NCBI GenBank assembly: GCA_002298965.1
Contig: DBMN01000163.1
Span: 1 to 27,057, forward strand
Direction of reading: 5' to 3'
Length of the DNA stretch: 27,057 bases
Source of the DNA: Rhizobiales bacterium UBA697
GTDB taxonomy: Bacteria > Pseudomonadota > Alphaproteobacteria > Rhizobiales > Ancalomicrobiaceae
The notes under the pieces were generated by a model. That model was given only the letters and a program-made list of their open reading frames with translations. It did no database searches and was not told where the DNA came from. The number at the start of each line of letters is the position of its first letter. Position 1 is the first letter of the stretch. A program made the translations under genes and the position numbers. Shown piece after piece: positions 1-8,725 of this stretch.

Positions 1-105
1 CTCGCGGCGCTGGCGCGGGCGAAGATCGGCGGCGTCACCGGCGACGTCATCGGTGCCGGCGTTCTCGTCGCCGAGATGGCGCTGCTGCTCGGCCTCGCGC
101 TGTGA
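1..105 (+). CDS. cobS: Adenosylcobinamide-GDP ribazoletransferase (cobalamin synthase), C-terminal fragment
   Basis: Only the last 34 codons are in the window; the gene begins upstream. The visible tail contains ARAKIGGVTGDVIGA followed by a hydrophobic helix ending in LLLGLAL. That arrangement, a K-I-G-G-x-T-G-D-x-x-G-A block before the final membrane helix, is characteristic of CobS. This integral membrane enzyme joins adenosylcobinamide-GDP to alpha-ribazole (or its phosphate) in the last steps of cobalamin assembly. The gene is convergent with the next one, 43 bp away. No other cobalamin gene is visible, so the assignment rests on this short but well conserved tail. Confidence 0.8.
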   Translation, partial: LAALARAKIGGVTGDVIGAGVLVAEMALLLGLAL

Positions 106-148
106 GCCGCGGGCGCGACGGACGTCGATCCGCCGCGCCTTCGCTCCG

Positions 149-1843
149 TCAGTCGCCGCGCGGCGGCGCGGCGTCGACCGTGTCGTCGAGATGTTCGGCG
201 TCGCGGCCGAGCGACCGGCCGATCCGTTCCCAGATCTCGCGCAGTCGATGGACGTGCAGATCGTCGACCATGACGCGCACCGCGTGGATGATCGAGGCGT
301 CGGGCACGCCCCCGGCCGCCCGCCAGACCGGTTCGCAGGTCTCCTCGTCGCAGACCTCCTGCTCGATGTCGGCCGGTTCGGCGACGGTCTCCAGGACCGT
401 AGCGGCGAAGCCGTCGGGCAGCGGCGTCTTCCGTGTCGGATCGGGCAGCGGCGTCAGCGTCCGCGCCGGCGACTTCGGCTCCGCCGCCGCCTTCAGCACG
501 GCGTCGAGCCGGGCATTCGGCGTGAACAGGATGGCGCCGACGAACTGGCGCAGCGCGTGGGTCGACTGCCGCGACAGCACCATCCGCTCGAGATCGAAGA
601 TCGTGCGGATGTTGAACTGCTGGAAGATCATGAAGCGCTCGAGCCCGGCGATGGTGCACAGCTGCGCCTGCGCCACCCAGTCGACGGTCTGATAGATGCC
701 GTAGGGCGTCTCGATGTGCAGCAGGATCGGATTGGCGGTGGCGAGGTTCTGCACGTCGCAGAGCCCGACGTCCTCCAGCCGGTAGCGCGTGCCGAAGTCG
801 ACGCCGTCGAGCACCTCGAGCGGCACGATGCCGACATGGTCGTCGAAGCGGTTGTCGGTCCGCTTGATCAGCGCGAAGACGCCGCGCAACGGCGACTTGG
901 CGGCGAGCTGGCGTCCCACCGTGTAGACGAACTGGAACCCGGCTTCCGGCTGAACGCCGATGACGAAGGCGCCGGCGAGCACCGCCAGTCCCCACAGCGC
1001 CTGCACCTGACCCCAGCCGGTCTCCGGCGTCACCTCGCCGAGCGGCGGGGCGATCCGGCCGTAGACCGCCATCACCACGGTGACCAGCACGAACTGGCCG
1101 AAGGCCCGGACCGGCACCCGCGGCGTCAGGTCGAAGTTGATCGCCGAGCCGATCAGCAGGCGCAGGGTGAAGAAGGTGGCGCCGAGCAGGCCGGCGGCGA
1201 GATAGGTCGGCAGATCCTTGTCGCCGAGCGCGACGACCTCCGGTCTGCCGATGCCTTCGAGGACGAAGAAGGTGATCCCGGTGACGGTGATCGCATAGGG
1301 CAGGAAGGCGAAGAGCAGATACCAGTTGCTCGCCACCCTCCAGATCCGCGTCCGACCGACCAGCGCATAGAGTTCCTTCGACGACAGAGCCGAGGCGCCC
1401 TCCTTGCGGATCGTCTCGCGCTGCTCGTCGGTGCAGAGGTCGAAGAGATCGATGATGTATTTCGTCACCACGAACTCGAACGACGGCGACTTGGTCGGCG
1501 GCTCCGATCGGCGGCAGCAGTCTTTCGGCCTACCGCGGCGCGCCTCCTCGGCCGCGACGGACCGGAGGACGGTCTCGGCGACGACCGCCTCGAAGAGCGG
1601 GGCCTCGGCCTCGCGTGCCTCCTCGGCCTTCGCCGCGGCCTCGCGTCTCCGCCGCTCGCTCTCCGCCCTCTCGGCGCGCGCCGCCGCCTTGGGATCGTAG
1701 AAGAAGTTGCGGCGGAACTCCTCGATCAGCCGGATGCGTCGGATGCGGACCTCGTGCTGGACGAAGATCAGGACCAGCGGCAACAGGACCGCCAGCACCA
1801 GGGACACCGCGGTGGCCATGCCGATTTGCGCGAAGATGCCCAT
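149..1843 (-). CDS. Unrecognised membrane protein (564 aa) with coiled-coil linker and long C-terminal cytoplasmic region
   Basis: I do not recognise the family. The start chosen is the ATG at 1843, because GGGAGGG sits just upstream at good spacing; the frame stays open to a TTG at 1906 that has no ribosome site. The protein has an N-terminal membrane helix (about residues 8-28), a strongly charged Ala/Glu/Arg helix likely to be coiled coil (55-82), and a soluble segment. About four more hydrophobic segments follow (roughly 173-196, 214-236, 247-263, 283-298). The C-terminal part (about 310-564) is soluble and contains a helical stretch including DVQNLATANPILL and VDWVAQAQLC. The N-terminal anchor plus membrane block suggests an envelope scaffold or sensor, but that is inference. 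Codon use matches the neighbours, so it looks native. Confidence 0.75.
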   Translation of the reverse strand: MGIFAQIGMATAVSLVLAVLLPLVLIFVQHEVRIRRIRLIEEFRRNFFYDPKAAARAERAESERRRREAAAKAEEAREAEAPLFEAVVAETVLRSVAAEEARRGRPKDCCRRSEPPTKSPSFEFVVTKYIIDLFDLCTDEQRETIRKEGASALSSKELYALVGRTRIWRVASNWYLLFAFLPYAITVTGITFFVLEGIGRPEVVALGDKDLPTYLAAGLLGATFFTLRLLIGSAINFDLTPRVPVRAFGQFVLVTVVMAVYGRIAPPLGEVTPETGWGQVQALWGLAVLAGAFVIGVQPEAGFQFVYTVGRQLAAKSPLRGVFALIKRTDNRFDDHVGIVPLEVLDGVDFGTRYRLEDVGLCDVQNLATANPILLHIETPYGIYQTVDWVAQAQLCTIAGLERFMIFQQFNIRTIFDLERMVLSRQSTHALRQFVGAILFTPNARLDAVLKAAAEPKSPARTLTPLPDPTRKTPLPDGFAATVLETVAEPADIEQEVCDEETCEPVWRAAGGVPDASIIHAVRVMVDDLHVHRLREIWERIGRSLGRDAEHLDDTVDAAPPRGD

Positions 1844-1992
1844 CGCAACCCTCCCGAGTTCGATCGATGGAGGGTGCATGATATGGTGTATTGCGTAATG
1901 CCACAACTTGGAATCGAGAGACGCGCCGGCATCTTGCCGAAACGCCCGCGCCGCGCCATCTGTCGGGCGTCACCGTCCGTCCGGAACCGCCG

Positions 1993-2235
1993 ATGCCCCC
2001 GCTGTCGCCCGTCGCCTCGCCCTGCCGCAAGCAGTGCCAGCTCCATCCGATCGAGAAACTCTGCCTCGGCTGTTTCCGCACGATCGACGAGATCGGCCGC
2101 TGGACGCGGTATTCCGACGCCCGGCGGCAGGCGATCGTGGCCGAGCTTCCCGCCCGTCGGCAGGCGCGCGAGGACCGCGAGGCGGCGCTCGTCGCGCGGC
2201 GCGAGGCCGTCTCAGGCGGAGGCGCGGTCGGCTGA
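1993..2235 (+). CDS. DUF1289 domain protein (small four-cysteine protein)
   Basis: This is an 80-residue protein. Its core reads SPCRKQC-x8-CLGCFRTIDEIGRW, then a helix rich in Ala and Arg ending AELPARR. This is the DUF1289 signature: four cysteines (C11, C15, C24, C27) in a C-x3-C-x8-C-x2-C pattern, probably binding zinc, followed by the I-x-x-W motif. The function of the family is not established. The ATG at 1993 is preferred because the conserved domain begins right after it; the ribosome site is weak (CCGGA), and the frame is open further upstream without a better start. The last 24 bp overlap the 3' end of dusA on the other strand. Confidence 0.8.
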   Translation: MPPLSPVASPCRKQCQLHPIEKLCLGCFRTIDEIGRWTRYSDARRQAIVAELPARRQAREDREAALVARREAVSGGGAVG

Positions 2236-3249
2236 GGTGCGCTCGGCCGAGGAGGGGCGACGCACCGCGTCGAGCGCCTCGCGCAGCACCTCGAGCCCGG
2301 CGTCGGGCGAGATCGACTTCACCGTCAGGATGCGCCGCCAGCTGCGCGCGCCCGGTCGGCCCGTGAAGAGGCCGAGCATGTGGCGCACCACCTGATTGAG
2401 CTTGGCGCCCGGCTCCTCGAGATGGCGGGCGATGTAGGGTTCCATCGCCTCGACCACGGCGAAGGGATCGACGTCCTCGACCGCCTCGCCGAAGATCCGG
2501 CGATCGACTTGCCCCAGGATCGCCGGTGTCTCGTAGGCGGCGCGCCCGAGCATCACGCCATCCAGCGCCACGCCCTCGCGCGGCTCGAGCAGCGCCACGG
2601 ACTGGTCGATGTCGGCGATGCCGCCGTTGATGGCGATCGGCATCGTCGGCCAGCGCCGCTTCATGTCGAAGACGATGTCGTAGTCGAGCGGCGGCACGGT
2701 GCGGTTCTCGCGCGGGCTGAGGCCCTGGAGCCAGGCCTTGCGGGCATGGATCGTCAGCGAGGCGACGCCGGCGGCGACGACCTTTTCGAGGAAGACCGGC
2801 AGCATCTCGCGCGGCTCGGCGTCGTCGATGCCGATGCGGCACTTGACCGAGATCGGCAGCGCCACCGCCCCGCGCATCGCCGCGACGCAGTCGGCGACGA
2901 GATCCGGCTCTTCCATCAGCGAGGCACCGAAACGCCCCGAACGCACCCGATCCGACGGGCAACCGCAGTTGAGGTCGATGCGGTCGTAGCCGAAGTCCGC
3001 GACGATTCCAGCGGCTTCCGCGAGCTGGGCCGGATCCGACCCGCCGAGCTGGCAGACGACCGGGTGTTCGGCGGCGTCGAAGCCGAGCAGCCGCGCCCGA
3101 TCGCCGTGGATGATCGCCGGCGCCGTCACCATCTCGGTGAACAGCGCCGCCCGCTTCGTCATCAGCCGGTGGAAATAGCGGCAGTGACGATCGGTCCATT
3201 CCATCATCGGGGCGACGGAGAAACGCAGGGCGGCTTCGGACGTGGACAT
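2212..3249 (-). CDS. dusA: tRNA-dihydrouridine(20/20a) synthase DusA
   Basis: DusA is an FMN-dependent enzyme that reduces uridines 20 and 20a in the tRNA D-loop. The protein has 345 residues, a normal length. It starts MSTSEAALRFSVAP, followed by the family block MMEWTDRHCR (residues 15-24), then VCQLGGSDP and DLNCGCPSDRV. Cys97 of GCPS is the expected catalytic acid. INGGI and DGVMLGRAAYE are the usual phosphate/FMN-loop elements of the TIM barrel. The start at 3249 has GGAG five bases upstream. The first codons and the upstream 116 bp are repeated at 5209-5349, flanking a foreign-looking segment, so the present promoter region may have been brought in by the inserted element. The reading frame is intact. 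Confidence 0.95.
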   Translation of the reverse strand: MSTSEAALRFSVAPMMEWTDRHCRYFHRLMTKRAALFTEMVTAPAIIHGDRARLLGFDAAEHPVVCQLGGSDPAQLAEAAGIVADFGYDRIDLNCGCPSDRVRSGRFGASLMEEPDLVADCVAAMRGAVALPISVKCRIGIDDAEPREMLPVFLEKVVAAGVASLTIHARKAWLQGLSPRENRTVPPLDYDIVFDMKRRWPTMPIAINGGIADIDQSVALLEPREGVALDGVMLGRAAYETPAILGQVDRRIFGEAVEDVDPFAVVEAMEPYIARHLEEPGAKLNQVVRHMLGLFTGRPGARSWRRILTVKSISPDAGLEVLREALDAVRRPSSAERTSADRASA

Positions 3250-3365
3250 CGGGGCTCCAGGGATCGCGAGACGGCCCTTCTAGCGCTTTCGGGCGCGGCG
3301 CGCGACCCGGGATGCGCGCGAGCGTGGGAAGATCGGCGCCGCACCCTTGCCTCGGTCGTCGTCGC
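3225..3365. repeat. Direct repeat copy 1: dusA 5' end plus upstream region
   Basis: This 141-bp stretch covers the first eight codons of dusA and 116 bp upstream. It matches 5209-5349 without gaps at 133 of 141 positions (hand count). It lies in the same orientation as copy 2, so the two are direct repeats 1984 bp apart. This copy is joined to the complete dusA gene. Beyond 3366 similarity stops abruptly. Confidence 0.9.
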
Positions 3366-3579
3366 TAGAGTCTCCTGCCTCGCGCCGGGAGAAGTTCCCA
3401 CGCAAGGCCGCCGCCGGCGAGATCTCCATCCCGTTGGTGCGGAGAAGGGTGTCCACATCCAGGACCGTGCCGAATGGATCGACAAGCGGCGGGATGCAGC
3501 GGTTCGTGAGGCCAGGCGCTCACCTCACGACAACGTCATGTCGAAACAAGGCGTTTGAGGGCGTCGAATCGTATCGATA

Positions 3580-4779
3580 TCAATGATTTGTCTCGTCCTG
3601 CCTGTCATCGCCGTGGCTTTTCTCAGCAGAGAAATCGATATGTCTCTCATTATCTTTTGACAATTCGAATTCGAGCCACTCGACGAAGCGGCGAGGTTGC
3701 GCCAGCCTTTCGAAAAGTGCCGACCCCTCCTGAAAAATTGCCGCGAGACGCTCCTTTGGCATCGATAGTGCCTGCAATGCTTCCCACGGATCCAGAACGA
3801 CGACGATTCCGGAATGCATTCCCGGGTCGTCGTCAAAGGGCCAGGCATCACTTCTTCCCCATCCGCGAAAAGCGATCCGCTTCAGCGCCCTGAAGCGGGA
3901 TCCAAATGCGAGGGAAGCGCGCCGCTTGGAGAGCTTACCCGATTTCCTGGGGGGCTCCCAATACAGAGGAATGGCGCCAACGGCCAAAGCCTCTGCCACT
4001 CGCCCGGCAAAACGCCCCGGGGCCTGTCGCGGCAATGGGGAAACATCGGTCGGTGGATAAATTTCATGCAAATTTGCTCTTGTAGCAAAAACAAAACGGC
4101 ACTCAGAAAGAAAGCGCATATACTCGCGCGTCGTTTTTAAGTTTGAGCCAGATCGTGTGTGTGATGATACTTTTGAAATTATCCTGTTTTCACGATTTTC
4201 GGCGAGCATCATTCCAATGAATGACTCGCGAAAATTTTTGGAAGAGCCGGCGTATCCCATATCAATCGGCCGTCTCATGAACTCATCGAAATCATCGCAA
4301 CGCCTTGATGGGACTGGAATGCAGTTATAGTAACGAAAAGCGGTTGTGTTGTAATTTTCATTGGCCCATTCGGCCCCAATTTTTTGGAACGTTATTATAA
4401 AATTCGAACAATGGAGCCACAGATCATACATGTCTGGCTCCGTGTGCTGCAGGTCTGGAAGGAGTACGATATTTTTGCCTATTCTTTCGCGTAGTATGGT
4501 GATGAGGTCTTCGGGGTATGTCGTGCCGGGCGCGTTCGGGGGGATGTTGCCATCAATAAATACGATCGCTTCAGGGTTCGCGGCGATCAAATGGCGCAAG
4601 CTTCTCGTGTTCAATGTAATCGAATTTGTCTCTGGTGACACAGTCCACTCCGGCTCGACAATTTCTACTTCGGAAGCAGTGAACGTGTCGAGGAAATGTC
4701 TATGTATATCGCTCTCAATGCCAATGGATCGCCCGCAATCGGTCAGGTATGGGCATGCAACTAATATGACTTTATCCAT
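3580..4779 (-). CDS. Glycosyltransferase-like protein (exostosin/GT10-type C-terminal fold)
   Basis: The protein has 399 residues. The best clue is residues 255-277, GRFAGRVAEALAVGAIPLYW followed by EPP. It resembles the G-R-x-x-x-R/K-x-x-E-A-x-x-x-G-x-I-P-V/L-Y-W nucleotide-sugar motif of fucosyltransferase-like and exostosin-like GT-B enzymes. The segment FLSECRFVFATRAN (223-236), just before it, matches the usual preceding strand and helix. The N-terminus MDKVILVACPYL begins a Rossmann-like strand, and there is no signal peptide, so a cytoplasmic enzyme modifying a surface glycan is likely; donor and acceptor are unknown. The ATG at 4779 lacks a clear ribosome site. Codon usage is much less GC-biased than in any neighbour, which indicates horizontal acquisition. 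No other glycan genes are present. Confidence 0.65.
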   Translation of the reverse strand: MDKVILVACPYLTDCGRSIGIESDIHRHFLDTFTASEVEIVEPEWTVSPETNSITLNTRSLRHLIAANPEAIVFIDGNIPPNAPGTTYPEDLITILRERIGKNIVLLPDLQHTEPDMYDLWLHCSNFIITFQKIGAEWANENYNTTAFRYYNCIPVPSRRCDDFDEFMRRPIDMGYAGSSKNFRESFIGMMLAENRENRIISKVSSHTRSGSNLKTTREYMRFLSECRFVFATRANLHEIYPPTDVSPLPRQAPGRFAGRVAEALAVGAIPLYWEPPRKSGKLSKRRASLAFGSRFRALKRIAFRGWGRSDAWPFDDDPGMHSGIVVVLDPWEALQALSMPKERLAAIFQEGSALFERLAQPRRFVEWLEFELSKDNERHIDFSAEKSHGDDRQDETNH

Positions 4780-5208
4780 CGAGATGGCTTTCGTACTGCG
4801 CTCCTGCCTCTGGAGAACATGAAGGGCAAATTTCCGACATTCATTCAGGGTGACGGACGGTTTGCGCCACCGAGGCTCTACAATGAACTTGTTGTGTTTT
4901 TACCGATTCGCTGTGTTGACTGCAAGCATTGGCATAACAATATAGAAAATACACGTTTTAGTTGATTTTGCTTTTCTGCGGGTATTGGTGAGGTCTCGCC
5001 CGCCGCCCGGCCCGTGGAAAGGAGCCCTCGTTGCGCGGGACCGGGCGGCGGCGGTTTGCGCGCACACACGATGACCCCCGTTGCGGCTCGCTCGAAACTG
5101 TCGGCTTCGGTTCGTGCGCAACGTTCGCGAAAGTCAAGATTCTTGATTTAAATATTTGATATATAACAGGTATATGTGTTCGTTCCGTCGTCGGGACACC
5201 GGAAGCAA
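4780..5208. other. Gene-free end of the inserted segment, with hairpins and AT-rich border
   Basis: No convincing coding region was found on either strand. Composition is patchy: AT-rich at 4900-4980, GC-rich at 4997-5060, AT-rich again at 5130-5180. An 11-bp inverted repeat pairs 5000-5010 with 5041-5051 around a 30-nt loop. A perfect TCAAGA-T-TCTTGA dyad occupies 5134-5146, next to an AT-rich run. Such features are common at island ends and in promoters, but no specific role can be assigned. The glycosyltransferase promoter should lie here. Confidence 0.5.
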
Positions 5209-5233
5209 GCAGGGCGGCTTCGGACGTGGACAT
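5174..5233 (-). pseudogene. Vestigial 5' end of dusA (about 20 codons, eroded)
   Basis: Reading leftward from 5233, the first eight codons encode MSTSEAAL exactly as in dusA, with the same ribosome site. The next codons give LASGVPTTERTHIP, aligning with RFSVAPMMEWTDRH of the intact gene. Over the 39 bases after codon 8, 23 match. In the MMEW block the T bases of ATG-ATG-GAA-TGG appear as C (ACG-ACG-GAA-CGA). Similarity vanishes after the TD codons. This looks like the stub of the original dusA left on the mobA side by an insertion near codons 15-20. Confidence 0.6.
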
Positions 5234-5349
5234 CGGGGCTCCAGGGATCGCGAGACGGCCCTTCTGGCGCTTTCGCGCGCGCCGCGCGACCCGTGACGCG
5301 CGCGAGCGGGGGAAGATCGGCGCCGCACCCTTGCCTCGATCGCCGTCGC
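5209..5349. repeat. Direct repeat copy 2: dusA 5' end plus upstream region
   Basis: This is the partner of 3225-3365, with eight mismatches and no gaps. It runs straight on to mobA, whose start is 36 bp further right. It probably represents the original dusA-mobA intergenic region, in which the two genes would have been divergent with about 150 bp between their starts. Confidence 0.9.
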
Positions 5350-5384
5350 CGACGCATCATCGCCGCCCGTTCGGAGAGCCCGCG

Positions 5385-6038
5385 ATGATCGACGTCACCC
5401 ACCCCCCGCTGCCGATCGCCGGCGTGATCCTCGCCGGCGGGCAGGGGCGACGCATGGGGGGCGTCGACAAGGCGCTGGTCGACTTCGAGGGGCGGCCGCT
5501 CCTCGCCCATGTGGTCGAGCGCTTCGCGCCGCAGGTCGACCGGTTGCTGCTCTCCGCCAACGGCGATCCGGCGCGCTTCGCCGCCTTCGGTCTCGACGTC
5601 GTGCCCGATCTCTTCGCCGAACCGATGGGGCCGCTCGCCGGTCTCGCCGCCGCCCATCGCCGGCTGGACACCCTTCGCTCCGACGCGCGCTTCATCGCCA
5701 CCGTGGCCGTCGACGGGCCCTGCCTGCCGCGCGATCTCGTCGCCCGTCTCGCCGCGGCGCTCGCCGACCGGCCCGGCGCGCGCGTCGCGGTCTCCCGCTC
5801 GCGTGACCGCGTCCACCCGGTCGCGGCGCTGCATCGACGCGACGATCTCGAGGATTTGATCGGCGGTCTCGCCGACGGATCGGTCCGCCGCGTGATGAAC
5901 TGGATCGAGGCGCGCGGCGTCGTTCTCGTCGATTTCGACGATGTCGACGGCGTCGATCCCTTCCTCAATCTCAATCGCCCCGAGGATCTCGGCGCGATGC
6001 GTCCGAACGGCGGAATCGCGCCGTCGCAGGCTCGTTAG
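5385..6038 (+). CDS. mobA: Molybdenum cofactor guanylyltransferase MobA
   Basis: MobA transfers GMP from GTP to molybdopterin to give the guanine dinucleotide cofactor used by DMSO-reductase-family enzymes. The protein has 217 residues, a typical length. It opens with the GTP-binding signature LAGGQGRRMGGVDKAL (about residues 16-31), followed by DLFAEPMGPLAGL and VDGPCLPRDL, the loop with the metal-binding Asp. FLNLNRPEDL near the C-terminus is the usual MobA ending. The start at 5385 has GGAGAG nine bases upstream; a longer frame reaching back into the repeat at 5226 has no ribosome site and adds only Arg-rich sequence. No mobB follows. moaA lies 8 kb away on the other strand. Confidence 0.93.
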   Translation: MIDVTHPPLPIAGVILAGGQGRRMGGVDKALVDFEGRPLLAHVVERFAPQVDRLLLSANGDPARFAAFGLDVVPDLFAEPMGPLAGLAAAHRRLDTLRSDARFIATVAVDGPCLPRDLVARLAAALADRPGARVAVSRSRDRVHPVAALHRRDDLEDLIGGLADGSVRRVMNWIEARGVVLVDFDDVDGVDPFLNLNRPEDLGAMRPNGGIAPSQAR

Positions 6039-6110
6039 ACATTCGTTCGACGAGGCCCCTCCGACCCCCTCGAGCCTCTTGCCAGAGGCCCGGCGATCTT
6101 GTCTAACGAG
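6031..6110. repeat. 11-bp inverted repeat bracketing the end of mobA, with an inner hairpin
   Basis: CTCGTTAGACA (6031-6041) overlaps the mobA stop codon and is repeated inverted as TGTCTAACGAG (6100-6110). Between them a perfect GCCTCT-TGCC-AGAGGC hairpin occupies 6074-6089. The pair could fold as a long-range stem ending mobA transcription, or act as two operator half-sites for the binding-protein gene starting at 6186. There is no U-run after the stem, so a simple intrinsic terminator is doubtful. Confidence 0.4.
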
Positions 6111-6185
6111 TCATGCTCCGCGGCAAGGGAGCTGCGCGTCAGACGCATGGGCCGCGGACACGTCTGGTACTGAGGAGAGCCATAC

Positions 6186-7280
<1,095 letters not shown>

Positions 7281-7302
7281 TCGACGGCTCTCGCGAGCAT
7301 CC

Positions 7303-7336
7303 GGGCCCGGTGGTTCTCCACCGGGCCCTTTTCTTT
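7303..7336 (+). terminator. Intrinsic terminator after the first dctP
   Basis: A perfect 11-bp stem, GGGCCCGGTGG (7303-7313) and CCACCGGGCCC (7318-7328), encloses a TTCT loop and is followed by TTTTCTTT. It lies 22 bp after the stop codon. It should uncouple the two tandem binding-protein genes or set their ratio. Confidence 0.9.
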
Positions 7337-7415
7337 GTCGCGACCATCGCCGCGGCGGTCCCGCCCGGCGGGTGCCTACGAAATGGGGCTGGTGTTTTCA
7401 GAATGGCAGAGTAGC

Positions 7416-7428
7416 GTATGGCGCATAC
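7416..7428. promoter_or_regulatory. Possible operator dyad upstream of the second dctP
   Basis: GTATG-GCG-CATAC is a perfect dyad about 130 bp before the second dctP start and well beyond the previous terminator. GTAT...ATAC dyads are typical of GntR/FadR-type regulators, which often control TRAP loci. No regulator gene is in the window, so this is only a candidate. Confidence 0.35.
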
Positions 7429-7555
7429 CTCGTCGCGGTTCCGGCACGGTCTTCCGTCGTGATCGGCGCCTGCGAGGGACCGCCCGAGAGAGGGGCGGAA
7501 GGCGTCGACCGGCCGAAGATGCCGGCGGCGTGTGATCTCTGGGAGGAGACGCGAC

Positions 7556-8650
<1,095 letters not shown>

Positions 8651-8670
8651 TACCAGAGGCGAGAAACCAG

Positions 8671-8702
8671 AAAGGCCCCGGCGAGCGATCGCCGGGGCCT
8701 TT
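8671..8702. terminator. Bidirectional terminator between dctP (second copy) and dctM
   Basis: AAAGGCCCCGGCGA (8671-8684) pairs perfectly with TCGCCGGGGCCTTT (8689-8702) around a GCGA loop. The flanking A and T runs give short U-tracts in both directions, suiting two convergent genes. Confidence 0.85.
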
Positions 8703-8725
8703 CGATTGGGTCGACCCGCGCCGGA

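Larger units (their letters stand above)
3366..5208. mobile_element. Probable genomic-island remnant inserted at the dusA 5' end
   Basis: The segment lies between two direct repeats of the dusA start region, as expected for site-specific insertion into dusA. Much of it (about 3540-4980 and 5130-5180) is visibly poorer in G+C than the rest of the window, with many AT-rich codons. The only convincing gene is a glycosyltransferase-like gene on the minus strand. The 214 bp between copy 1 and that gene (3366-3579) hold no gene I can support. Tyrosine recombinases that insert islands at the 5' end of dusA are a described group, but no integrase, transposase or excisionase is visible here. If this was such an island, it has lost its recombination genes or was moved in trans. 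Duplication by an unrelated rearrangement is the alternative. Confidence 0.6.

Noticed and set aside
53..2395. 780-codon plus-strand open frame
   Set aside because: Arg/Asp-rich translation typical of the opposite strand of GC-rich genes. It is antisense to the 564-residue membrane protein and reads through the DUF1289 gene in another frame.
3282..3520. Minus-strand open frame containing protein-like text (TVLDVDTLLRTNGMEISPAAAL) between the glycosyltransferase gene and dusA
   Set aside because: It has no good start codon or ribosome site, and its 3' half runs through the repeat copy that is clearly dusA upstream DNA. Possibly a relic, but not supportable as a gene.
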